DNA from: Omnitrophica WOR_2 bacterium RIFCSPLOWO2_12_FULL_46_30
GTDB lineage: Bacteria; Omnitrophota; Gorgyraeia; Gygaellales; UBA12090
DNA length: 11,510 nucleotides
Direction: 5' to 3'
Assembly: GCA_001805845.1 (NCBI GenBank)
Contig: MHHA01000021.1
Span: forward strand, 1-11,510
Position numbers and translations under genes: made by a program
Notes under the pieces: generated by a model
Told to the model about the DNA's origin: nothing
Databases searched by the model: none
What the model saw: only the letters and a program-made list of their open reading frames with translations
In this document: one piece after another, positions 1 to 7,465 of the stretch
Numbering within the stretch: the stretch's first letter is position 1
How the letters are laid out: each line of letters opens with the position of its first letter

Positions 1-124
1 TGCAAATTCTTTCATTATTCGTTTCTATGGTCTTGCGGTATGAAGCCATAGAAAGAGCAGCCAGGATGGAAATGATAATCAACCCCACTAAAATCTCAAT
101 CAGGGTAAAGGATTTCCTTTTCAT
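1..124 (-). CDS. Prepilin-like protein with type IV pilin N-terminus (partial)
   Basis: The first 41 codons of a minus-strand gene are present; the rest lies beyond the left edge. The product starts MKRKSFTLIEILVGLI and continues with a hydrophobic stretch of about 20 residues. This is the class III signal of type IV pilins, pseudopilins and related secretion proteins: a short basic leader, cleavage before Phe, then the FTLIE motif with Glu at mature position 5 and the helix that anchors the subunit and drives filament assembly. The residue before the cleavage site is Ser rather than the usual Gly, which some pseudopilins tolerate. The ATG at 124-122 has no obvious Shine-Dalgarno sequence. 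Whether it is a major pilin, a minor pilin or a type II secretion pseudopilin cannot be decided from this fragment. It diverges from the sensor gene at 173. Confidence 0.85.
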   Translation of the reverse strand, partial: MKRKSFTLIEILVGLIIISILAALSMASYRKTIETNNERIC

Positions 125-129
125 AGTTT

Positions 130-161
130 ATTATCATTACAAATAAGATAACCGTTGTCAA
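130..161 (-). promoter_or_regulatory. Possible promoter of the pilin-like gene
   Basis: On the minus strand a perfect TTGACA box (plus 156-161) lies upstream of AT-rich DNA. The best -10 options are TAATGA (plus 134-139, 16 nt spacer) or GATAAT (plus 130-135, 20 nt spacer). Either would put transcription very close to the ATG at 124, giving a short or nearly leaderless mRNA, which agrees with the missing ribosome binding site. The -35 box overlaps the ribosome-binding region of the divergent gene. The -10 is not a good match, so this is tentative. Confidence 0.35.
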
Positions 162-172
162 GGAAAATCTTA

Positions 173-2707
173 TTGCAAACGCAGGCCGGGTATGCTAATT
201 TATATTTCATGCGCTATATAAAAGATGAAGAACCGGTCAGGATTTTGTTCCTGGTGGCGGTGATTTTTATCCTCTACAATTTTATCCTCCATCCATTAGG
301 ATTTTTACAGACCCCTGCCTTGCGCACTAATGATTTCTTTTCAGGCATAAGCCGCGCCGGGAAAAAATTACCCCGGGAAATCAAGGATATTGTGGTGGTA
401 GCCATTGATAATGCTTCACTTAAAGAAGCAGGGCTGCAATGGCCCTGGAGGCGTTCTGCCTTTGCTGAGTTAGTCGGCAAGATTAGCTCTTACCGGCCCA
501 AAGCGATTTTCCTTGATTTCGCCTTTCTGGGCAAATCCAGCGATGAGTCATTGGATTTACAGCTTGCCGAAGCCATTAAAAATGCAGGTAATGTCATTCT
601 CGCCGCTTACATTGATGAGGAAGGAGAATTCGTAAGGCCGCTGGATATTTTTTCAGCCTCGGCTAAAGCGATGGGTTTGGTAAATAAAAAACCGGATAAA
701 CACGATGGACGGGTACGCAGTATGCGCGCAGTATTGCGGACAAAAACCAAAAGCCGCCAATCGCCGGAATACGATTTTGCGGCAGAGATAAAAATTCTGG
801 CGTTGGTTAAGGCTCTACCGTTAGAAAACATCCGCTACGATAGTAATTCGGGAAGAGTCATCCTTTCTCCGCAGCTGGCATTCCCTGTTGATAATTTCGG
901 GCTTATCCCGATAAATTATTCTGCCGGCGCATCCGATTTTATTAACTTTCCCGTTTATAAGCTCTTAGGCCCGCAACCTATTGACGTTGAGCGCAGTCTA
1001 ACCATTGAGCCGGATTCACTTAAGGATAAAATCGTTATGCTGGGAATAACTGCGAATATCACTCACGACATTCACCCTACGCCCCTGGGCCTAATGCCGG
1101 GCATTTATATTAATGCCAATAGCCTGCTTATGCTTTTATCGGGAAACCCGCTTAAAACATTACCCTACTGGTCAGGAATCGCTATTTTTCTTTTCTTTGG
1201 CTTAGCCGCCGGATTTCTTTCCTTTCGCCTTAAGCCGGCCTATTCTATATTGCTCTTGTCATCGCTATTATCCTGCATATCGCTAGGTTACATATTCCTC
1301 CAGGCGCGTTATAATTTCAGGATGGATATATTCAGCCTCATTTTCTTATCCCTGGCCTCATACGCAGCGGTTGAGCTCTACAAATACATAAGCCTGGTTG
1401 TTGAATCGGAGAAGTTAAAGATTCAGGCGATTACTGACCCTCTGACGGCGCTTTATACCCAGAGATATTTTCAGCTTAGCGTGCAGTCTGTTTTAGGAAA
1501 ACAAGCCAAAGCCGGCGAACATTTCTTTTGTTTAGTTTATGTCAATGAATTTTCACAATTAAGCGAAAGGCGCGCTCTGGGGCTGCCGCATTTAATTAAG
1601 ACGGTTTCGCGGACGATTAAAGAATGCGCGGGAAAGAAATCGCTGCTTGCCCGTTATGGGGAGGAGGCCTTTTCTTTATGCGTTTTCCATATTAAGCGAA
1701 GGCAGTTTGAGGATTCGTTGCGCCTTTTGGCAGAGAGATTAGCCGGCCGCGAATTTGTCATTGAGAAGGAAAGAATAAAAATTTCAGCGAAGATTGCCGC
1801 CGTGGATTTTCCCAGAGAACACATCAAGAATTATCCGGATTTGGTTTTAACCTGCGAATCGCTGTTAAAACGGATTGCGCCCGATGCCTGCCTGCCCGTC
1901 CGGCAGGCGGGCCTGCCGGAAGGCAGGGCAAAAGTCCCTCTGGCAATCTTTGATCCTGAGGTAGACAGGGTAATTACGGCCTCAGAATCTATTCTGATGG
2001 CAGGGGCTATGCCCAAGGGTGAGCTGGGCTACGTGAGCATGGATTTAGAGGCGCGCAATAAAGAATTAGAGTCCGCTTTAGAAGAATTAAAAACTAAACA
2101 AAAAGAAATTGCCCGGACTTATTTCTATGCCATGCATTCTTTGGTGAAGGCGTTAGAAGAGAAAGACCTTTATACCGCCGGCCATTCCGAGCGGGTGAGT
2201 TTCTACGCTACCGCCCTTGCCGAAGGTTTACATTTAGCCAAGGAGGAAATAGAAGCGGTCAACAGAGCCGCCTATCTGCATGATGTGGGTAAAATCGGCC
2301 TTCCGGATAGAATCCTGCATAAGAAAGAAAGGCTTAGCGATGAAGAATTTGAATTTGTCAAACGCCATCAGGCGCAGGGAGCCAAGATTTTAGAGGGACT
2401 GCCTTTTTTTGAAGAAGTTCTTCCCTTGATATTGTATCACCATGAACGCTATGACGGGAAAGGTTACCCGCATGGATTAACCGGCGATATGATTCCCCGG
2501 GGCGCGCAGATTATCGCTATTGCCGACTCTTTTGACGCGATGACCACCGGAAGAGGCTATAACAGGCCTTTATTATCAGAGGAGGCAGCTGGAGAGTTAA
2601 GGAAATGCTCCGGGCAGCAGTTTAACCCTGCCTACGCTAACACATTCATTGAGCTTCTCCAGCAGAAGAAAATCCACCCCCAGATAAACATCCCAAAATC
2701 CTTGTGA
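173..2707 (+). CDS. CHASE2 sensor with degenerate GGDEF and intact HD-GYP domain
   Basis: Likely a membrane-bound c-di-GMP phosphodiesterase responding to an extracytoplasmic signal. Residues are counted from the TTG at 173, chosen for AAGGA 8 nt upstream; an ATG at 209 and a TTG at 155 are alternatives without a ribosome binding site. A membrane segment lies at about 22-40, then a CHASE2 domain at about 45-325 (IVVVAIDNASL, WPWRR, KAIFLDFAF). Three more membrane segments fall at about 332-351, 356-377 and 384-405. A GGDEF-fold domain begins at about 422 with DPLTALY, but the signature reads RYGEEAF (494-500) instead of RYGGEEF, and the inhibitory RxxD site reads GKKS, so cyclase activity is doubtful. 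A coiled linker at about 622-648 leads to HD-GYP (about 649-834) with LHDVGKIG (HD at 703-704) and HHERYDGKGYP (756-766), all key motifs intact. A palindromic insertion sits at 571-586. The gene stands alone before a terminator. Confidence 0.9.
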   Translation: MQTQAGYANLYFMRYIKDEEPVRILFLVAVIFILYNFILHPLGFLQTPALRTNDFFSGISRAGKKLPREIKDIVVVAIDNASLKEAGLQWPWRRSAFAELVGKISSYRPKAIFLDFAFLGKSSDESLDLQLAEAIKNAGNVILAAYIDEEGEFVRPLDIFSASAKAMGLVNKKPDKHDGRVRSMRAVLRTKTKSRQSPEYDFAAEIKILALVKALPLENIRYDSNSGRVILSPQLAFPVDNFGLIPINYSAGASDFINFPVYKLLGPQPIDVERSLTIEPDSLKDKIVMLGITANITHDIHPTPLGLMPGIYINANSLLMLLSGNPLKTLPYWSGIAIFLFFGLAAGFLSFRLKPAYSILLLSSLLSCISLGYIFLQARYNFRMDIFSLIFLSLASYAAVELYKYISLVVESEKLKIQAITDPLTALYTQRYFQLSVQSVLGKQAKAGEHFFCLVYVNEFSQLSERRALGLPHLIKTVSRTIKECAGKKSLLARYGEEAFSLCVFHIKRRQFEDSLRLLAERLAGREFVIEKERIKISAKIAAVDFPREHIKNYPDLVLTCESLLKRIAPDACLPVRQAGLPEGRAKVPLAIFDPEVDRVITASESILMAGAMPKGELGYVSMDLEARNKELESALEELKTKQKEIARTYFYAMHSLVKALEEKDLYTAGHSERVSFYATALAEGLHLAKEEIEAVNRAAYLHDVGKIGLPDRILHKKERLSDEEFEFVKRHQAQGAKILEGLPFFEEVLPLILYHHERYDGKGYPHGLTGDMIPRGAQIIAIADSFDAMTTGRGYNRPLLSEEAAGELRKCSGQQFNPAYANTFIELLQQKKIHPQINIPKSL
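1886..1927 (+). repeat. In-frame double palindrome (GC-rich hairpin element)
   Basis: Two adjoining hairpins lie inside the sensor gene. The first (1886-1912) has an 11-bp stem with one G-T pair around a CGTCC loop. The second is CCTGCC (1912-1917), loop GGAA, GGCAGG (1922-1927). CCTGCC and GGCAGG blocks alternate, so the middle blocks (1902-1907 with 1912-1917) can also pair, giving mutually exclusive folds. The element encodes ACLPVRQAGLPEGR, a low-complexity peptide at the C-terminal edge of the degenerate GGDEF domain, and keeps the frame open. It looks like a small dispersed palindromic element accepted at a protein linker rather than native domain sequence. Confidence 0.75.
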
Positions 2708-2754
2708 GCATAGGAAATTATATCAGGCAGGATAGAAACGAGCGCCAAAGGATT

Positions 2755-2787
2755 AAGAAAAAACTGTCCTGCGGACAGTTTTTTCTT
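2755..2787 (+). terminator. Strong intrinsic terminator after the sensor gene
   Basis: A perfect 15-bp stem (2755-2769 with 2773-2787) encloses a TGC loop. Its GC core is CTGTCC/GGACAG, flanked by six A on the left and six T on the right. The symmetry means it could also stop transcription arriving on the minus strand. It lies 47 nt after the sensor's stop codon and separates that gene from the rpsO cluster. Its last bases overlap the -35 box of the next promoter. Confidence 0.93.
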
Positions 2788-2814
2788 GACGATTTGCGGT
2801 TAGTATAGTATACT
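2786..2814 (+). promoter_or_regulatory. Sigma70-type promoter of the rpsO cluster
   Basis: TTGACG at 2786-2791 and TATACT at 2809-2814 are separated by exactly 17 nt, a near-consensus housekeeping promoter. Transcription would begin at about 2820-2822, leaving a leader of only about 25 nt before rpsO. The -10 box lies within a perfect 14-bp palindrome (TATAGTATACTATA, 2804-2817) that could be a regulator site or merely a result of the AT-rich box sequence. This is the only strong promoter I see for the genes from rpsO onward. Confidence 0.85.
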
Positions 2815-2830
2815 ATAGAAATTATAGGCG

Positions 2831-2839
2831 AGGAGGTGA
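2831..2839 (+). promoter_or_regulatory. Consensus ribosome binding site of rpsO
   Basis: AGGAGGTGA is a full-length complement of the 16S rRNA 3' end. It decides the start of rpsO. The in-frame GTG at 2836 lies within this site and cannot be served by it, while the TTG at 2845 is 8 nt after AGGAGG. Starting at the TTG gives an 89-residue S15, the usual family length. Confidence 0.85.
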
Positions 2840-2844
2840 ATACG

Positions 2845-3114
2845 TTGGTATTAGAAAAAACGAAAAAGCAAAAGATAATCTCAGATTACAAGGAGCATCC
2901 CCAGGACACCGGCTCGGCCGCGGTGCAGGTTGCCCTTTTAACCGAACGCATCAACCAGTTAGGCGAGCATTTTAAGGTGCATAAGAAAGACCACCATTCG
3001 CGCAGAGGCCTGCTAATCCTTGTCAGCAAAAGGCGCAGGCTCTTAAATTATCTTAAAAAAGAAGACGATAAGAAATATCAGGAAATCATTGAAAAATTGA
3101 ATTTGAGAAAGTAG
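2845..3114 (+). CDS. rpsO: 30S ribosomal protein S15
   Basis: S15 is a primary 16S rRNA-binding protein that organises the central domain of the small subunit and contributes a bridge to the 50S subunit. The product is 89 residues from the TTG start, the same length as E. coli S15. The family signature is plain: [16 protein letters not shown] in the first half, then [12 protein letters not shown] with the conserved His/Asp/Ser rRNA-contact residues, then [11 protein letters not shown]. The TTG at 2845 is preferred over GTG at 2836 because the latter lies inside the Shine-Dalgarno sequence. The gene is first in the cluster, 23 nt before pnp. The leader of about 25 nt is too short for the structured autoregulatory S15-binding RNAs known from several bacteria, so any feedback would need another form. 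Confidence 0.97.
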   Translation: MVLEKTKKQKIISDYKEHPQDTGSAAVQVALLTERINQLGEHFKVHKKDHHSRRGLLILVSKRRRLLNYLKKEDDKKYQEIIEKLNLRK

Positions 3115-3137
3115 GGAAAGGGGTTAGGTACCGACAA

Positions 3138-5234
3138 ATGAAAATGAATGAAAAGCAGGCGGGGATTAAATGCGGAAAACAGGATTTGCTCATTGAAACC
3201 GGAAAGATTGCCAAGCAGGCAAACGGCTCGGTGGTGGTGCGTTACGGCGGGACCGTGGTCTTAGTCACCGCCTGTATGTCCAAGCAGTCAAAGGAAGCGT
3301 TGGGGTTTTTCCCTCTCACGGTGGAATATCAGGAAAAGACCTATGCCGCCGGAAGGATCCCCGGCGGTTTTTTTAAACGCGAAGGAAGGCCTTCAGAAAG
3401 CGAAATTCTCACCGCCCGCCTTATTGACCGGCCGATCAGGCCGCTTTTTCCCGACGGTATGTTCCATGAGGTGCAGCTCATTGGCATAGTCCTTTCCAGC
3501 GACGGAGAGAACGACCCGGATGTCCTGGCGGTAAACGGCGCATCCTGCGCCTTGACTATCTCGGATATCCCCTTTAACGGGCCGATAGGCGCGGTAAGAG
3601 TAGGTTATCTGGATGGGCAATTCGTGATTAACCCAACCTACGCGGAAATTGAAAAGAGCCCGCTTGATTTAGTGGTTGTGGCTAACCGCGATGGCGTGAT
3701 GATGCTTGAGTCCAAACTCAAAGAGGCCTCCGAGGAATTGGTTTTAAAAGCCATTCATTTTGGATTTGATACCATTAAAGGACTGATCAAGATGCAGGAG
3801 GACTTTGCCAGAGAAGCAGGCGTGAGAAAGCAGCAGCTTGAATTCAAGAAGGTTGATCAGGCGTTATTTGGCTCGGTTAAATCGCTCTCCGAGGAGAAGC
3901 TCAAAGAAATTTGTCTTTTATCCGGCAAGGAGCAGAGGGAAGACGCCGTAGCTAACCTGGCAAAAGAATTAGAAGAAAAGTTTACCCTGGAAGGCCACGT
4001 AGCCAAGGATGTGCGCCTCTGCCTGGAGGAAATTGAGAAACAGATTGTGCGCAATTATATCCTTGAGAAGGGAACGCGCATTGATAACCGTTCACCCGGC
4101 GACATTCGTCCGATAACCTGCGAAATCGGCGCCCTTCCCCGCACCCATGGCTCAGGCCTGTTTACCCGTGGCGAGACCCAGAGTTTAGCCGTAACTACCT
4201 TAGGCACAGCCAGCGATGAGCAGATGATTGAGGCCTTAGAAGGCGAGAGCAGCAAGAGCTTTATGCTCCATTACAGCTTTCCGCCTTTTTCGGTTGGCGA
4301 GACAGCTCCGATGAGAGGCCCCGGCAGGCGCGAAATCGGCCACGGGGCCCTGGCTGAGAAGTCGCTCTCTCCGGTGATGCCCGCGAAGGAAGAATTTCCT
4401 TATACCGTGCGGGTGGTCTCAGAAATATTAGAATCCAACGGTTCCTCAAGCATGGCTACGGTCTGCGCCTCAACGTTATCCCTGATGGATGCCGGAGTGC
4501 CTATCAAGAGGCCGGTGGCCGGAGTGGCGCTGGGATTGATTAAAGAAGGCAAGCGCCAGATTGTGCTTACTGACCTTAACGGCCTGGAAGACCATTTTGG
4601 AGATATGGATTTTAAAGTTGCCGGCACCCAGGAAGGGATTACCGCGATTCAGCTGGACTTAAAGATTCCCGGCATAGATTTTGATTTGATTGAAAAGGCC
4701 CTGGCCGATGCCAAAAAGGCGCGGCTTACGATTTTAGAGAAGATGAAGTCAGCGATTGCCCGGCCGCGCCAGGAGCTTTCCGCGTTTGCTCCCCGCATCA
4801 CCGTGCTAAAGATTGATACCGCGAAGATTGGGGAATTAATCGGCCCGGGAGGGAAAACCATCAAGAAAATCATCCATTCCACCGGGGTGTCCATTGATAT
4901 TGAAGACGACGGCTCGGTTCTGGTGGCATCTAATGATGCCCAGGCATCCCAAAAGGCGATTGACATAATTAAAGGCATCACTGAAGCGCCTGAGGTGGGG
5001 AAAATTTATGCCGGTACGATAAAACGGATTATGCCTTTTGGCGCCTTCTGCGAAATCCTGCCGAATAAGGAAGGGCTGATTCATGTTTCAGAGTTATCCA
5101 ATAAATTCATCAAGAATGTTGAAGACGCGGTTAAGGTCGGCGATGAGGTAAAGGTTAAAGTCATCGGCATTGACGAGTTGGGCAGGGTAAACCTGAGCAA
5201 GAAACAGGCCGAGGCGCCGCCGCCCTCTGCTTGA
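3138..5234 (+). CDS. pnp: Polyribonucleotide nucleotidyltransferase (PNPase)
   Basis: A 3'-to-5' phosphorolytic exoribonuclease that degrades mRNA to nucleoside diphosphates and can add 3' tails; the family works as a cytoplasmic trimer. The 698 residues match the usual 690-715. The order is a first RNase PH core (about 15-145, with FFKREGRPSESE and ARLIDRPIRPLFP), a helical linker (about 240-310), a second RNase PH core (about 320-550, with LPRTHGSGLFTRGETQSL and the active-site segment EDHFGDMDFKVAGT, where D485 and D491 match the E. coli catalytic aspartates), a KH domain (about 555-615, GXXG loop as GPGG at 569-572) and an S1 domain (about 620-688). The ATG at 3138 has TAGG 9 nt upstream; a second ATG two codons later is possible. 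It follows rpsO as in many bacteria, but the 23-nt gap has no room for the RNase III hairpin seen upstream of pnp in E. coli. Confidence 0.98.
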   Translation: MKMNEKQAGIKCGKQDLLIETGKIAKQANGSVVVRYGGTVVLVTACMSKQSKEALGFFPLTVEYQEKTYAAGRIPGGFFKREGRPSESEILTARLIDRPIRPLFPDGMFHEVQLIGIVLSSDGENDPDVLAVNGASCALTISDIPFNGPIGAVRVGYLDGQFVINPTYAEIEKSPLDLVVVANRDGVMMLESKLKEASEELVLKAIHFGFDTIKGLIKMQEDFAREAGVRKQQLEFKKVDQALFGSVKSLSEEKLKEICLLSGKEQREDAVANLAKELEEKFTLEGHVAKDVRLCLEEIEKQIVRNYILEKGTRIDNRSPGDIRPITCEIGALPRTHGSGLFTRGETQSLAVTTLGTASDEQMIEALEGESSKSFMLHYSFPPFSVGETAPMRGPGRREIGHGALAEKSLSPVMPAKEEFPYTVRVVSEILESNGSSSMATVCASTLSLMDAGVPIKRPVAGVALGLIKEGKRQIVLTDLNGLEDHFGDMDFKVAGTQEGITAIQLDLKIPGIDFDLIEKALADAKKARLTILEKMKSAIARPRQELSAFAPRITVLKIDTAKIGELIGPGGKTIKKIIHSTGVSIDIEDDGSVLVASNDAQASQKAIDIIKGITEAPEVGKIYAGTIKRIMPFGAFCEILPNKEGLIHVSELSNKFIKNVEDAVKVGDEVKVKVIGIDELGRVNLSKKQAEAPPPSA

Positions 5235-5242
5235 AGCTTTTG

Positions 5243-7465
5243 ATGAATCACAGCCATCTCAATGAAATCAAAGCCATTATCCTTATTGCGGTCGGGCTTT
5301 TGATTTTTTTAGGGCTCATCTCTTACAGTCCCCAGGACCTGTCTTTCTTAAGTTTTCCCGCAAATGCGCCGGCAAAAAATCTCATCCGTATCTTTGGGGC
5401 AGGATTCTCTTTCGGCCTGTTTTTTATTTTTGGCTGGGTAAGTTACCTTCTGCCTCTAATCCTATTTTCCTGGGGCCTGGACAAATTTAGGGAACGCGCT
5501 TTCTTCCTGCCTTTTCGGCTTCCCGGGCTGTTATTACTCGCATTTTCGCTCGCCAGTCTAATGGCCATGACCTCCGGGTTAGCTGAGGTATGCTTTCGGC
5601 GGGGCGGCTTATTCGGTTTTATCTTCTCTCAGTTTCTGCTTACCTATTTCGGAACCGGCGGATGGGTGATTGTGATTACCCTGGCTTTATTATCCTGTGT
5701 TCTGGTAATGGAGTTTTTGGTGTCGCGGTTTATCCTGAAAATAACCGAGGCGCTAAAAGCAAAGTTCAGGATTCCCCGGATAAACCCGCTGAGAAACCTT
5801 TTTATCTTTTTTAGCCGTCCCGCGGTTTCTAACCGGGTCCAGCTGAATCCGCTGATTAAGAGAAATAAGGAAAGGCCTCAAGAGGTATCTATGGCCGGGG
5901 AAGAGTCACCGCTCAGCCAGAAGCAGGCCTTAGCCGGGTCTAAAATTGAACTTAAGCTCAAGCCTGGACCTCAGGAGATTAAAGCCGCAAAACCAAAATC
6001 AGTCCAGCTTAAGAGCGGCGCCTATCAGCTTCCTTCTTTAGGCCTGCTTGATGACCCGGCCGCGGCTTCATCAAGAAAGGTGCTTGAGGAGGACTTAACC
6101 GGAAACGCCCATATCTTAGAAGATACCTTATTGGATTTTGGCGTCTCGGTGCGGGTAACCAATATTGAGCGCGGCCCGGCGATTACCCGCTACGAACTTG
6201 AGCCTGCCCCGGGAGTAAAGGTGCAGAGGATTGTCTCGCTCGGCGACGATATTGCGCTCGCCATGAAGGCGCAGTCAGTAAGGATTGTGGCGCCGATTCC
6301 CGGGAAAAGCAGGGTAGGGATAGAAGTTCCCAATAGCTCAATCGGCGCGGTTTATCTGAAAGAGGTTTTATCCAGCCCTGAATTTCAGAACGCTCAAAGC
6401 AAGCTCACCATAGCTTTAGGCAAAGATATAACCGGTAAGAGCGTGGTTTCGGATTTAGCTGAGATGCCCCATCTTTTGATTGCCGGGACCACCGGTTCAG
6501 GCAAGACCGTCTGCGTAAATTCCCTGATTCTTTCCATACTTTACCGGGCAACTCCGGAAGAGGCAAAATTCCTGATGGTTGACCCCAAAATGGTTGAGCT
6601 TTCGGTCTATAACGGACTGCCGCATTTATTGTGCCCGGTAGTTACCGATGCCAGGAAGGTTTCTAACGCCTTAAACTGGGTGGTCAGCGAAATGGAGGAA
6701 AGGTATAAGCTTCTGGCAAAGGCAGGCTCCCGCAACATTGAATCCTATAATCAAAAGGAGCCGGATAAGCTTTCCTATATTATAGTGGTCATTGATGAAT
6801 TGGCTGACCTTATGGCGATTGCCGCCAACACTATTGAGAATGCCATCACCCGCTTAGCCCAGCTCTCGCGGGCAGTAGGTATACATCTGATTCTGGCTAC
6901 CCAGCGGCCGTCGGTTGACGTTATTACCGGCGTGATCAAGGCGAATTTTCCCGCCAGGATTTCTTTTAAGGTTGCCTCAAAGGTGGACTCGCGCACCGTG
7001 CTTGACGCTAATGGCGCGGATAAGCTTTTAGGAAGAGGCGATATGCTCTTTATGCGTCCGGGGGAGGCAAAGTTGATTCGCGCCCAGGGTTCGCTTTTAA
7101 GAGACGCCGAGATTGAAAGGGTGGTTGAGTTTATCAAGAGCGAGGCAGAGCCGGTTTTTGAGGAAGCCATTCTCAAAGAACAGGCCAGGGCATTAAATCC
7201 TTCCGAGAGAGAAAAAGACGAATTGTTTGACCAGGCAGTGCGTTTGATATTAGAGAGCAATCAGGCCTCGGTCTCCATCTTACAGAGAAGGCTGATGCTG
7301 GGCTATGCCAGAGCCGCGAGAATTATTGACGCGATGGAGCAGGAAGGCATTGTGGGCTCATTCCAGGGAAGCAAGCCCCGCAAGATACTCATTGACAAGG
7401 ACTCCTGGCTGAGTGAACACGGATTCAGCCTTCAGGGGGCTGAAAGAGACGAGGTAAAAGAGTGA
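5243..7465 (+). CDS. ftsK: DNA translocase FtsK/SpoIIIE
   Basis: A septum-anchored, ATP-driven DNA pump that clears chromosome ends from the closing division site. Residues are counted from the ATG at 5243. Four or five membrane segments occupy about 10-165. A short, poorly conserved linker follows (about 190-260), far shorter than the E. coli linker. The motor (about 275-625) shows Walker A GTTGSGKT (415-422), DPKMVEL, Walker B IIVVIDELADL (513-523) and ATQRPSVDVITG. The C-terminal gamma winged helix (about 659-719, SILQRRLMLGYARAARII) is the module that reads polar sequences in this family. The length of 740 fits SpoIIIE/FtsK proteins. The start is uncertain: ATG 5243 lies 8 nt after the pnp stop, while a TTG at 5231 overlaps that stop (TTGA); neither has a clear Shine-Dalgarno sequence, implying coupling to pnp translation. 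Confidence 0.97.
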   Translation: MNHSHLNEIKAIILIAVGLLIFLGLISYSPQDLSFLSFPANAPAKNLIRIFGAGFSFGLFFIFGWVSYLLPLILFSWGLDKFRERAFFLPFRLPGLLLLAFSLASLMAMTSGLAEVCFRRGGLFGFIFSQFLLTYFGTGGWVIVITLALLSCVLVMEFLVSRFILKITEALKAKFRIPRINPLRNLFIFFSRPAVSNRVQLNPLIKRNKERPQEVSMAGEESPLSQKQALAGSKIELKLKPGPQEIKAAKPKSVQLKSGAYQLPSLGLLDDPAAASSRKVLEEDLTGNAHILEDTLLDFGVSVRVTNIERGPAITRYELEPAPGVKVQRIVSLGDDIALAMKAQSVRIVAPIPGKSRVGIEVPNSSIGAVYLKEVLSSPEFQNAQSKLTIALGKDITGKSVVSDLAEMPHLLIAGTTGSGKTVCVNSLILSILYRATPEEAKFLMVDPKMVELSVYNGLPHLLCPVVTDARKVSNALNWVVSEMEERYKLLAKAGSRNIESYNQKEPDKLSYIIVVIDELADLMAIAANTIENAITRLAQLSRAVGIHLILATQRPSVDVITGVIKANFPARISFKVASKVDSRTVLDANGADKLLGRGDMLFMRPGEAKLIRAQGSLLRDAEIERVVEFIKSEAEPVFEEAILKEQARALNPSEREKDELFDQAVRLILESNQASVSILQRRLMLGYARAARIIDAMEQEGIVGSFQGSKPRKILIDKDSWLSEHGFSLQGAERDEVKE

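Noticed and set aside
2786..2845. A structured S15-binding autoregulatory leader before rpsO.
   Set aside because: The predicted transcript start leaves only about 25 nt of leader, too short for the known S15-binding RNA folds.
4649..4981. A 110-codon open frame on the minus strand within pnp.
   Set aside because: It lies entirely opposite a well-conserved PNPase region, has no ribosome binding site and resembles no family; it is a by-product of the codon use of pnp.
4132..6319. Matches to the E. coli FtsK-orienting sequence GGGNAGGG: 5180-5187 and 6312-6319 on plus, and 4132-4139 on minus.
   Set aside because: Three matches, on both strands, is close to the one or two expected by chance in this length, and the motif used by this organism is unknown.
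6775..7260. A 161-codon open frame on the minus strand within ftsK.
   Set aside because: It is antisense to the conserved motor and gamma domains, low in complexity (Ser/Ala-rich) and without start signals; not a gene.
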